9,449 nt of DNA from an uncultured Ruminococcus sp. (GTDB lineage Bacteria > Bacillota > Clostridia > Oscillospirales > Acutalibacteraceae). The notes beneath the pieces were generated by a model that saw only the letters and a program-made list of their open reading frames with translations, made no database searches and was not told the origin of the DNA. Both the position numbers and the translations under genes were made by a program. Below are positions 1-6,590 of the stretch, one piece after another (position 1 is the first letter of the stretch; each line of letters starts with the position of its first letter). Location of the stretch: contig CACYDE010000341.1 in assembly GCA_902773045.1 (NCBI GenBank), positions 1 to 9,449 of the forward strand, in the 5' to 3' direction.

Positions 1-94
1 GTATGCCTGCAAGATTTCTGTACACTCTGACGAAAAAATCTACTGCGCATCTTCGGCACAATCTCTGTGCGGTATTGCCTTAAGTTGATGACAT

Positions 95-122
95 TGCCCC
101 TTTCCCTCAAGGAAAAGGGGCA
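95..122. other. Stem-loop, 11-bp stem with one bulge
   Basis: TGCCCCTTTCC (95-105) pairs with GGAAAAGGGGCA (111-122) around a 5-base loop, with one extra A on the 3' side. No T run follows on either strand. It lies 4 bases from the next, stronger hairpin, so the two may form one structured unit. Confidence 0.55.
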
Positions 123-126
123 TATC

Positions 127-153
127 GGGATAGAGGGCTTCGCCCTCTATCCC
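127..153. other. Strong perfect stem-loop (12 bp), terminator-like but without T tract
   Basis: GGGATAGAGGGC (127-138) pairs perfectly with GCCCTCTATCCC (142-153) around a 3-base TTC loop. The stem is stable enough for a terminator, but the bases after it are ATCGGAG rather than a T run. It could be a processing or stability element for an upstream transcript, or a dispersed palindrome. Confidence 0.6.
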
Positions 154-260
154 ATCGGAGCTATCTCCCCGAACCCATTCAATCGGTTACTCGGAACTCT
201 GTTTATATTCCTAAAAACACAGTTTCGATAAGGAAAGATGGGTAATTATCATGTGGGAAG

Positions 261-753
261 TTTGAGTTATGTAACAAGACAACTATCTTCACGTGTAAAA
301 AACGGCGAGCGCCGCAGGCAAATTATCAAAATTTTCGAAAGAGGAACGAGTTTTTCAACAAATTTGGTCAAGAACCGAACGTAAAAAATTCACTCTCGGT
401 CGGGGCGGCGAGCGCCGCAGGCAAATTATCAAAGTTTTCGAAAGAGGAACGAGTTTTTCAACAAATTTGGTCAAGAACCAACCGTAAAAAATTCACTCTC
501 GGTCGGGTTCGTAAATTCATGTAACACTAAGACTCGCTTCACGTGTTTAAAAAGGAGGAACGGGTTCATCAACAAATTTGGTCAAGAACCGACCGTAAAA
601 AATTCACTCTCGGTCGGGTTCGTGAAGTTATGTAACAAGAAAACTATCTTCACGTGTTTAAAAAAGTTGGTCAAGAACCGAACGTAAAAAATTCACTCTC
701 GGTCGGGTTCGTGAATTCATGTAACACTAAGACTCGCTTCACGTGTTTAAAAA
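261..753 (+). repeat. Tandem modular hairpin repeat, cluster 1
   Basis: Three stem-loop modules recur. M1 has GCGGCG-AG-CGCCGC plus an AT-rich linker. M2 has CCGACCG ... CGGTCGG around a loop of about 15 bases. M3 has CGTGAAG ... CTTCACG around about 20 bases. A complete unit ends in TTTAAAAA. I read the cluster as M3 only (261-302); M1+M2 (303-403); M1+M2+M3 (404-553); a partial M1 lacking its hairpin, then M2+M3 (554-665); and M2+M3 (666-753). Bases 491-560 and 691-760 differ at one position over 70 bases, showing a recent 200-base-period duplication. M2 arms vary slightly (CCGAACG at 375-381 and 678-684, CCAACCG in the third unit). The same family recurs at 6591-6978. It carries no substantial open reading frame and no spacers of CRISPR type. 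Confidence 0.9.
552..558 (+). other. Relic ribosome binding site inside the repeat cluster
   Basis: AAGGAGG here is identical in sequence and flank to the real site at 752-758, but it is followed by CGGG and no start codon. It marks a duplication that copied the repeat end together with a ribosome binding site. The following bases join the linker of module M1, giving a recombined junction. Confidence 0.6.
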
Positions 754-758
754 GGAGG
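752..758 (+). promoter_or_regulatory. Ribosome binding site directly abutting the repeat end
   Basis: AAGGAGG begins inside the terminal TTTAAAAA of the last repeat unit (746-753). It lies 5 bases before ATG 764 and only 2 bases before ATG 761, which favours 764 as the start of the phosphoesterase. The repeat is therefore the immediate 5' leader of that gene. Confidence 0.8.
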
Positions 759-763
759 AAATG

Positions 764-1231
764 ATGAAGATTTTGGTTGTTTCGGATTCTCATGGGGATT
801 ATAGGACGTTTAATGATTTGGTGCGCTCTCAGAGCAAGGCTGAAATAGTGATCTTTCTCGGTGACGGCGCCGAGGAGTTCAATGACGTTAGAATGAATTA
901 TCCCGAGAAGTTGTTTATAGGAGTAAAGGGAAATAATGACTGGAGCTGTTCTCTGCCTCTCTGCGAAGAAAGAGTAATTGAAGGGAAAAAGTTTTTTATG
1001 ACTCACGGACATATCGAGCATGTTAAGTACGGACTGGATATGCTTAAGGAAAAAGCAAAAAGTCACGGCGCGGATATCGTTCTTTTCGGTCACACCCATA
1101 TTCCCCACAATGAATATGACGGCGGAATGTATATTTTGAATCCCGGCTCGATCAGACGTTTTTCCTGTTCATACGGAGTTATAGATATCCAAAACGGTCA
1201 GATCTTGACGAATACAGCGAATTTTTTGTGA
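764..1231 (+). CDS. YfcE/MJ0936-family metallophosphoesterase
   Basis: A 155-residue calcineurin-like phosphoesterase, cytosolic, with no signal peptide. The two-metal motifs appear in order: DSH at 8-10, GD at 33-34, GNND at 56-59, THGH at 80-83, GHTH at 109-112, and the family tail NPGS at 126-129. This order and length fit the YfcE/MJ0936 group, small Mn2+-type phosphodiesterases whose natural substrate is generally unknown. The start at 764 is set by the AAGGAGG at 752-758. An in-frame ATG at 761 and a GTG at 743 exist, but the GTG would place the ribosome binding site inside the gene. Its 5' leader is the repeat cluster, and no clear promoter was found in it. The gap to atpI is 185 bases and contains the atp promoter, so this gene is probably a separate unit. 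The exact role is not determinable here. Confidence 0.9.
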   Translation: MKILVVSDSHGDYRTFNDLVRSQSKAEIVIFLGDGAEEFNDVRMNYPEKLFIGVKGNNDWSCSLPLCEERVIEGKKFFMTHGHIEHVKYGLDMLKEKAKSHGADIVLFGHTHIPHNEYDGGMYILNPGSIRRFSCSYGVIDIQNGQILTNTANFL

Positions 1232-1325
1232 TATATCCGAATTCGGTTAAAATATGTTTTATCACATTAAAACTTTTCATTTAAAAAGCGGCAGAAAAAA
1301 TAATTAATTTTAGTTTAGTTGTCTA

Positions 1326-1354
1326 TTGATTAAATCGAAAAATTTAATTATAAT
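1326..1354 (+). promoter_or_regulatory. Sigma-A type promoter of the atp operon
   Basis: TTGATT (1326-1331, 4 of 6 to TTGACA) is separated by exactly 17 bases from a perfect TATAAT (1349-1354). Transcription would begin near 1361, giving a leader of about 55 bases to the atpI start. The surroundings are strongly AT-rich. This is the best promoter in the window and is placed to drive atpI through atpC. Confidence 0.8.
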
Positions 1355-1416
1355 TATAGTTGGTTGATTTGCTCAAAATTGACCGAGCAAATTTGTGAAA
1401 GGTGTGATGAAAATTT

Positions 1417-1812
1417 ATGACAAAAATTGACGACACCGTTCGTCGGGAAACCGTCTACATTGCCGTTTGGGTCTTGATTCTCAGTGCTATCATGCAAGCG
1501 GTTTTTCTTGTAGCCGGGAAGTGGGATCTCAGCGTTCTGATCGGAAATATTCTTGCGGCGATATGCGCCGTTTTGAATTTTCTCCTGATGGGGATCACAG
1601 TTCAGAAAGCTGTTGAAAAAGAACAGAAGGACGCCGCTCAGATGATGAAATTCTCTCAAACTTCGAGAATATTCATGCAGTTTGCGTTCGCTGCGGTCGG
1701 GGTTCTTTTTTTTAACCCAATCGCGTCACTGCTCCCTCTGTTTTTTCCACGTATTGCAATAACTTTCAGACCTTTTCTCGGAAAAAAAGACGAGAAAAAG
1801 GCGGAAGAATAA
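1417..1812 (+). CDS. atpI: ATP synthase subunit I family protein (AtpI-like)
   Basis: A 131-residue integral membrane protein with four likely transmembrane segments (about 13-33, 39-62, 84-100, 101-120) and a charged C-terminal tail (KKDEKKAEE). The size, four-helix layout and position just before atpB match the ATP-synt_I family. In related bacteria AtpI helps assemble the c ring and is not part of the finished enzyme. The family is poorly conserved, so the call leans on context as well as topology. The start ATG is preceded by a moderate ribosome binding site (AGGTGTGATG, from 1400). A 7-codon frame starting at ATG 1407 overlaps this start and may be incidental. It is the first gene after the promoter at 1326-1354, followed 91 bases later by atpB. 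Confidence 0.82.
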   Translation: MTKIDDTVRRETVYIAVWVLILSAIMQAVFLVAGKWDLSVLIGNILAAICAVLNFLLMGITVQKAVEKEQKDAAQMMKFSQTSRIFMQFAFAAVGVLFFNPIASLLPLFFPRIAITFRPFLGKKDEKKAEE

Positions 1813-1903
1813 ATTCTGAAGAAACTGTCTTTTTTCGCTGAGTCGTTCCAAGTATCGTCAAAGCAAAAAAGATATCTTCCACAAAGGATGGTGAATTTTA
1901 AAA

Positions 1904-2803
1904 GTGAAAAGTGAAGAGCGCAGTTTCCGCATTGTCGACGCATTGCTTCTTCTCATGATGATAATCCCGTTTTTGTGCGGTATTGCGCTGCATGTAATGT
2001 TTAAACCGTCTTCCGATGATATCGAGATCGCAGGCGCATTAATATTCTTTACAATAAAAATGCCCTTTCAGGATCTTCCGATAACAGAATCTCAGGTCAA
2101 TTCATGGCTGGTTATTATTGCCGTATTTTTCCTGTGTCTGTTTTTGACTCACGGACTTTCGGCGACAAAACCCACCCGAAGACAGCACCTTGCAGAGATG
2201 GCAATCGAACTCGCCGAGAATCTCGTTCATTCCAACATGGGTGACTATTTCTCGGGCTTCGTTCCTTTTGTTGCTGCAATAATGGTTCTGTCGGTTTTTT
2301 CGAGTCTTCTCACCCTTATCGGACTCTATCCCCCGACGTCGGATTTTAATGTGGTTGCAGGCTGGGCGCTGCTTGTATTTATTTTGATTACATACTACAA
2401 GATGAAGTGCGGTCCGGTTCATTATCTGAAAAGTTTCGGTGATCCCGTTCCCTTCCTTGCGCCGCTCAACATCATCAGCGAGGTCGCAACCCCAATCTCC
2501 ATGGCATTCCGTCACTACGGAAACGTTCTCTCGGGTTCGGTCATCTCCGTTCTCGTTGCAGCGGGTCTTCAGGGACTGACAAAGCTTGCTCTCGGAAGGA
2601 TCGAAGGCTTTATCGGAGAATTTCCGTTTTTCCAGATCGGAATTCCCGCAATTCTGTCGATCTATTTCGATCTTTTCAGCGGATGTCTCCAGGCGTTCAT
2701 CTTCGCAATGCTGACAATGCTCTATATCGCAACGGGCTTCCCGGAAGACGATTACAAAGAAAAAATGAAAAAGAAAAAAATGAAATTACAGAAAGAAAAT
2801 TGA
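1904..2803 (+). CDS. atpB: F0F1 ATP synthase subunit a
   Basis: The 299-residue stator membrane subunit that forms the ion half-channels against the c ring. It is hydrophobic with multiple helices. Visible family marks are YPPTSD at 142-147, the essential arginine in AFRHYGN (R203, equivalent to E. coli R210), and the last helix YFDLFSGCLQAFIF from 254, with the conserved glutamine Q263. The E. coli E219 position is serine and the H245 position is aspartate, which I believe is usual for clostridial a subunits. The protein ends in a very lysine-rich tail (KMKKKKMKLQKEN). Translation starts at GTG 1904, because a stop at 1892-1894 closes the frame upstream. GGTGA at 1890-1894 gives a 9-base spacing. 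It lies second in the operon, 16 bases before atpE. Confidence 0.96.
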   Translation: MKSEERSFRIVDALLLLMMIIPFLCGIALHVMFKPSSDDIEIAGALIFFTIKMPFQDLPITESQVNSWLVIIAVFFLCLFLTHGLSATKPTRRQHLAEMAIELAENLVHSNMGDYFSGFVPFVAAIMVLSVFSSLLTLIGLYPPTSDFNVVAGWALLVFILITYYKMKCGPVHYLKSFGDPVPFLAPLNIISEVATPISMAFRHYGNVLSGSVISVLVAAGLQGLTKLALGRIEGFIGEFPFFQIGIPAILSIYFDLFSGCLQAFIFAMLTMLYIATGFPEDDYKEKMKKKKMKLQKEN

Positions 2804-2819
2804 TTTGGAGGAAATTAAA

Positions 2820-3113
2820 ATGGTTGAATTGGCTATCGGTATAATTTTAGGCTGCTGCGCACTTGGCGCAGGTATGGCAATGATCGCAGGTATCGGCCCC
2901 GGTATCGGTGAAGGAACCGCGGTCGCTAGCGCCTGCGAAGCCATCGGACGTCAGCCCGAATGCAGAAGTACAGTAACAACAACAATGCTCATGGGCTGCG
3001 CTGTCGCAGAAACAACAGGTCTTTACGCACTTGTTATCGCGATCTTGCTCATCTTTGTTGCTCCGGGAAGATTTGTTAACATTCTTCTTGAGAATATTTC
3101 CAACCTCGGTTGA
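2820..3113 (+). CDS. atpE: F0F1 ATP synthase subunit c, two-carboxylate type
   Basis: The 97-residue rotor-ring subunit: two glycine- and alanine-rich transmembrane helices joined by the polar loop RQP (44-46). Helix 2 carries the ion-binding carboxylate E64 in AETTGLY. Helix 1 carries a second glutamate, E31, in PGIGEGT, where the Na+-binding Ilyobacter subunit has glutamine. With V62, E64, T65 and Y69 this matches the Na+-ligand pattern, specifically the two-carboxylate form known from Fusobacterium nucleatum; Na+ coupling is therefore inferred. Five cysteines (12, 13, 39, 48, 60) are more than usual. The start is ATG 2820, with GGAGG at 2807-2811 and 8 bases of spacing. A TTG at 2805 is rejected because it overlaps the ribosome binding site. 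Each enzyme needs many copies, and this site is among the strongest in the operon. Confidence 0.97.
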   Translation: MVELAIGIILGCCALGAGMAMIAGIGPGIGEGTAVASACEAIGRQPECRSTVTTTMLMGCAVAETTGLYALVIAILLIFVAPGRFVNILLENISNLG

Positions 3114-3133
3114 TTATTGGGAGAAGTGTAATT

Positions 3134-3640
3134 ATGCAATCATCAGATGTTATTTCCATTAATATCTGGCAGGTAATAATCTCTCTTCTGAATCTTCTGA
3201 TACTCTTTTTGATCCTCAAAAAGTTTCTTTACAAGCCCGTGAAGAACATTCTCGCTCAGCGTCAGCAGATGGTTGACGAAAATTTTGAAAAGGCGAAAAA
3301 GGCGGAAGAAGACGCTCTCAGCGCAAAAGCAAGCTATGAAGAAAAGCTGGCGGGCGCAAAGGCGGAAGCTGACGAGATCCTCAAAAAAGCCAACAAAAGA
3401 GCCGAGCGCAAAAGCGATAAGATCGTTTCGGGGGCAAAAGCCAAAGCCGACGATATTATTCGCCAAGCTCAGAATGACGCAAGACTTGAAAAACAGAAAG
3501 CTCAGTCAGAGATCAAACACGAGATCACGGAAGTTTCAACCATGATCTCCGAAAAGATCCTTGAAAGAGAAATCAAACCTGCGGATCACAGGGATTTCAT
3601 AAATTCCTTTATTGAGAAAATAGGTGAAAACGATGACTGA
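3134..3640 (+). CDS. atpF: F0F1 ATP synthase subunit b
   Basis: A 168-residue peripheral stalk subunit. One N-terminal membrane helix (about residues 10-29) is followed by a long, highly charged alpha-helical segment rich in Lys, Glu and Ala (about 35-150), forming the coiled-coil dimer that links subunit a to delta and alpha. This architecture and length are standard for bacterial b. The start at ATG 3134 has GGGAGA at 3119-3124 with 9 bases of spacing. An in-frame TTG at 3110 would overlap the atpE stop and lacks a site. The gene is 20 bases after atpE, and its last 8 bases overlap the start of atpH, suggesting translational coupling. Confidence 0.96.
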   Translation: MQSSDVISINIWQVIISLLNLLILFLILKKFLYKPVKNILAQRQQMVDENFEKAKKAEEDALSAKASYEEKLAGAKAEADEILKKANKRAERKSDKIVSGAKAKADDIIRQAQNDARLEKQKAQSEIKHEITEVSTMISEKILEREIKPADHRDFINSFIEKIGENDD

Positions 3641-4163
3641 AACCAGTAAGGAATATGCCGTCGCTCTTTTCACTCTTGCGGTTGAAGAGAAGCTTGAAAA
3701 AGTCATCTCCGACGAGCTTCGGGCAGTCGTCAGACTCCTCAGAGAGACTCCGGAATATCTTGACTTTCTTGCTTCGCCAAATATCCCCGTTCACGAAAGA
3801 ACTTCGGCGATCGACAAAGCCTTTTCCAAAGGCTTCCATGAATATATCGTTTCATTTTTGAAGGTCCTCACCGAAAAAAACAATATACGATATATTCATA
3901 AAATAATTTCCGACTATGAGGATCTTTACCATGCAACGGACGGTATCGCTACCGCTAAGGTCATCAGCGCTGTTCCGCTGAAAAAAGACGAGAAAGAAAA
4001 GCTCAAAGTCAAACTGGAGAAATTCTGCGGAAAAAAAGTCATTATGGACTGCACATGCAACAGCGCTATCCTTGGTGGAATTATCGTTCATGTTGACGGA
4101 AAAGTCCTCGACGGAAGCTTAAGACGCAGACTGCACAATATAAAGGAAACTATCGAAACTTAA
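3633..4163 (+). CDS. atpH: F0F1 ATP synthase subunit delta
   Basis: A 176-residue OSCP/delta subunit that joins the b-subunit stalk to the top of F1. The N-terminal helical domain starts EYAVALFTLA (7-16). The C-terminal family signature, ILGGIIVHVDGKVLDGSLRRRL, spans about 146-167. The start at ATG 3633 has AGGTGA at 3622-3627, 5 bases upstream and inside the end of atpF. A GTG at 3624 is in frame but overlaps that site. The 8-base overlap with atpF suggests coupled synthesis of the two stalk partners. Unlike the preceding genes, it is followed by a long structured spacer of 120 bases before atpA. Confidence 0.95.
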   Translation: MTETSKEYAVALFTLAVEEKLEKVISDELRAVVRLLRETPEYLDFLASPNIPVHERTSAIDKAFSKGFHEYIVSFLKVLTEKNNIRYIHKIISDYEDLYHATDGIATAKVISAVPLKKDEKEKLKVKLEKFCGKKVIMDCTCNSAILGGIIVHVDGKVLDGSLRRRLHNIKETIET

Positions 4164-4283
4164 CCGATACAAAGTTATAATTTTGTATCGCAGCGTTTGT
4201 TTCACTCGGGATAAACGCTCGGTTATGAACGGTGATAATGTTGATAACCGCTCATAATTATTGAAAAAGGAAGTGATTGAGGA
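4164..4283 (+). promoter_or_regulatory. Structured atpH-atpA intergenic spacer with three stem-loops
   Basis: Three inverted repeats follow one another: CGATACAAA/TTTGTATCG (4165-4173 with 4182-4190), AGCGTTT/AAACGCT (4192-4198 with 4213-4219) and CGGTTAT/ATAACCG (4220-4226 with 4244-4250). None is followed by a T tract, so I do not call a terminator. The last part carries the atpA ribosome binding site AAGGAAG (4267-4273). The sequence is unrelated to the two repeat clusters. A role in mRNA processing or stability is possible but unproven. Confidence 0.65.
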
Positions 4284-5777
4284 ATGAGTCTGAAGCCTGA
4301 AGAGATCAGCAGTATTATTAAGGATCAGATCAAAAATTATAAATCAAGAATTGAAATGGCTGAAACAGGTACGGTAATCCTCGTCGGAGACGGAATCGCG
4401 CGAGTTTACGGACTTCGCGAATGTATGGCGAGCGAACTCCTCGAATTTGAGGACGGAACCTACGGAATGGCACAGAACCTTGAAAACGAAACCGTTTCGG
4501 TTGCCATTCTTTCAGACAGCAATAATATCCGCGAGGGTACGACAGTTCGAAGAACAGGACGTGTTCTTTCCGTTCCCGTGGGCGAAGCGCTTCTCGGAAG
4601 AGTTGTTAATGCTCTTGGTGAACCGATCGACGGAAAGGGTCCCGCCGACTGCAAAGCGACAAGACCCATCGAATCCGAAGCTCCGGGAATTATTGAAAGA
4701 AAAAGCATTTCAAAACCAATGCAGACGGGAATCAAGGCGATCGACAGCATGATCCCAATCGGAAGAGGTCAGCGTGAGCTGATTATCGGCGACCGTCAGA
4801 CAGGTAAAACAGAAATCGCCGTTGACACAATTATTAATCAGAAAAATTCCGATGTTCTGTGTATATACGTTGCGATAGGTCAGAAAGCCAGCTCCGTGGT
4901 TCAGCTTGCAAATGAGCTTGCGAGAGCCGGAGCAATGGACTACACTATCATCGTTTCGGCGTCCGCCGCAGAAAGCGCGCCTATCCAGTACATTGCCCCC
5001 TACACGGGCTGCGCTATGGCGGAATATTTCAGAGAAAAGGGAAAAGACGTTCTCATTATTTATGACGACCTCAGCAAACACGCTGTGGCTTACCGCGCTC
5101 TTTCTCTGCTTATACGCAGACCGCCGGGACGTGAGGCTTATCCGGGAGACGTTTTCTATCTCCACTCAAGACTGCTTGAACGCGCAGCGTGCGTAGCACC
5201 CGAATACGGCGGAGGCTCGATCACCGCTCTTCCCATCATCGAAACTCAGGCAGGCGATGTTTCGGCATATATCCCCACAAACGTAATTTCCATCACCGAC
5301 GGTCAGATATTCCTTGAAACGGAGCTTTTCCATTCGGGAATCATGCCGGCTATCAACCCCGGTATTTCAGTCAGCCGTGTGGGCGGATCCGCACAGCTTA
5401 AAGGTATGAAGAAGGTTTCAGGTGAACTGAAACTCCTCTACTCTCAGTATCGTGAACTTCAGGCATTCGCTCAGTTCGGAAGCGATCTCGACGCGGACAC
5501 TAAGGCACGACTCGCACTCGGTGAAAGGATCGTTGAGGTTCTGAAACAGAACAGAAACTCTCCGGTTCACGTCGGCTGTCAGGTTGCTATTGTTTATGCG
5601 GTTATCAACGGTTATCTCAATGACACTCCGGTTGACAAGGTTCACGATTATGAAGAGCGTCTTTATGACAAGCTTCTTCATGAAAACCGGGAATTTCTCA
5701 AACGAATCGAGGACGGTTACTTCGACGACAGCGATGTTGAATCGCTCAAAGCAACTCTCGAAGAGATGAAGAGGTGA
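4284..5777 (+). CDS. atpA: F0F1 ATP synthase subunit alpha
   Basis: A 497-residue F1 subunit, three copies per enzyme, binding nucleotide non-catalytically and supplying the arginine finger to beta. Domains in order are an N-terminal helix and beta-barrel (about 1-95), a nucleotide-binding domain with P-loop GDRQTGKT (169-176), and a C-terminal helical domain. The alpha/beta signature PAINPGISVSRVGG spans 355-368, with arginine finger R365. Length is normal for the family (about 500). The start is ATG 4284, with AAGGAAG at 4267-4273 and 10-base spacing. The stop codon overlaps the ribosome binding site of atpG, which starts 4 bases later, so the alpha and gamma genes are likely translationally coupled. 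No truncation or missing key residue was seen. Confidence 0.98.
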   Translation: MSLKPEEISSIIKDQIKNYKSRIEMAETGTVILVGDGIARVYGLRECMASELLEFEDGTYGMAQNLENETVSVAILSDSNNIREGTTVRRTGRVLSVPVGEALLGRVVNALGEPIDGKGPADCKATRPIESEAPGIIERKSISKPMQTGIKAIDSMIPIGRGQRELIIGDRQTGKTEIAVDTIINQKNSDVLCIYVAIGQKASSVVQLANELARAGAMDYTIIVSASAAESAPIQYIAPYTGCAMAEYFREKGKDVLIIYDDLSKHAVAYRALSLLIRRPPGREAYPGDVFYLHSRLLERAACVAPEYGGGSITALPIIETQAGDVSAYIPTNVISITDGQIFLETELFHSGIMPAINPGISVSRVGGSAQLKGMKKVSGELKLLYSQYRELQAFAQFGSDLDADTKARLALGERIVEVLKQNRNSPVHVGCQVAIVYAVINGYLNDTPVDKVHDYEERLYDKLLHENREFLKRIEDGYFDDSDVESLKATLEEMKR

Positions 5778-5781
5778 TTTT

Positions 5782-6585
5782 GTGGGAGCAGATACAAAAG
5801 CACTTCGCACAAGAATAAAAAGTGTTGATTCAACTCTCCACCTGACCAAGGCAATGGGACTGGTTGCCTCTTCAAAAATACGCCACGCTACGGATATAAT
5901 GAACAAGAGCAGACAGTATTCTAAGGCTGTCACAGAGATCGTTAACCTTCTGACAGCGTGTAATGAGTGTAAGAAAAGTACCTATATGAAGGGCAGCGAC
6001 AGTGAGAAAACAAAAATTATAATCATAGCAGGAGACAGAGGTCTTGCCGGCGGATATAACGCCAATGTTTTCAGACTTGCGAGAGAATACGCTGACGCCG
6101 ACTTTCTCCCTATCGGAAAACGCGCGTGTGAGCGTTTCGGCGGAGGATACTCTTCTTCCGAAAAGTTCTCGAGGGAGGACGGCGCAAAGCTTTCGGCGGA
6201 ACTGTGCAGGGATTTTTTGGAGGGAAAATTTTCCAAGCTTGGGGTCATTTCAACGAAATATGTTTCGATAATGACCCAAGAAGCGCGGATCTCATGGATC
6301 CTTCCGCTGACTTCCGAAAACTCGAAAAAAAGCGTCGGAACGATCTTTGAACCCGATGAACTGACTATCCTGAATGAAGCCGTTCCGGAATATATAAACG
6401 GGAAACTAATGGGATATATCAGAGAAAGCTACGCATGCGAGGTTGCGGCGCGAAGAATGGCTATGGATTCTGCCGGAAAGAACGCTCAGTCAATGATCGA
6501 GAATTTACAGCTTGATTACAACAGAGCCCGTCAAGGCGCGATAACTCAGGAAATCACCGAGATTGTGGCAGGAAGCGGAGAATGA
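5782..6585 (+). CDS. atpG: F0F1 ATP synthase subunit gamma
   Basis: A 267-residue central shaft that turns inside the alpha/beta hexamer and contacts the c ring. The N-terminal helix reads LRTRIKSVDSTLHLTKAMGLVASSK (8-32). DRGLAGGYN lies at 85-93 in the Rossmann-like domain, and the C-terminal helix carries the family pattern ARRMAMDSAGKNA ... YNRARQGAITQEITEI (about 223-261). It is a little shorter than many gamma subunits (280-290). The start is GTG, with GAGGTGA at 5771-5777 overlapping the atpA stop and 4 bases between the genes. Directly after its stop begins the second repeat cluster, unlike the compact spacing seen elsewhere in the operon. Confidence 0.97.
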   Translation: MGADTKALRTRIKSVDSTLHLTKAMGLVASSKIRHATDIMNKSRQYSKAVTEIVNLLTACNECKKSTYMKGSDSEKTKIIIIAGDRGLAGGYNANVFRLAREYADADFLPIGKRACERFGGGYSSSEKFSREDGAKLSAELCRDFLEGKFSKLGVISTKYVSIMTQEARISWILPLTSENSKKSVGTIFEPDELTILNEAVPEYINGKLMGYIRESYACEVAARRMAMDSAGKNAQSMIENLQLDYNRARQGAITQEITEIVAGSGE

Positions 6586-6590
6586 TTCGG

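Larger units (their letters stand above)
1..260. other. Non-coding left flank with stem-loops
   Basis: I see no recognisable gene here. Frame 2 is open from the window edge to a TGA at 86-88 (28 codons, no family recognised), and an ATG at 3 opens 26 codons to a TAA at 81-83. Either could be chance or the tail of an upstream gene. The stretch holds several inverted repeats: 56-70 (GCACA/TGTGC), 95-122, 127-153, and an imperfect one pairing 193-204 with 215-226 at 10 of 12 positions. None is followed by a clear T tract. The density of palindromes resembles dispersed intergenic repeat DNA more than a gene end, but that is inference. Confidence 0.5.

Noticed and set aside
262..289. Promoter TTGAGT-16-TATCTT in module M3 for the phosphoesterase
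   Set aside because: Only 4 of 6 matches in each box, and the two boxes largely coincide with the arms and loop of the M3 hairpin.
261..753. CRISPR array
   Set aside because: Repeats are 90-150 bases with internal hairpins, joined without unique spacers, and no cas gene is present.
743..763. Upstream GTG start for the phosphoesterase
   Set aside because: It would translate the ribosome binding site itself. The family normally begins right at the MKILVVSDSHGD strand encoded from 764.
671..1108. Antisense reading frame of 145 codons
   Set aside because: It is the shadow of the phosphoesterase gene and repeat, with no ribosome binding site or family motif. The same holds for the other long antisense frames opposite atpA, atpD and atpB.
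2507..2700. Defective subunit a because E. coli E219 and H245 are replaced
   Set aside because: The essential arginine and the LQAFIF glutamine are present, and YFDLFSG is, to my knowledge, ordinary in clostridial a subunits.
4164..4283. Riboswitch or terminator between atpH and atpA
   Set aside because: No known aptamer core is recognised and no T tract follows any stem; it is reported only as a structured spacer.
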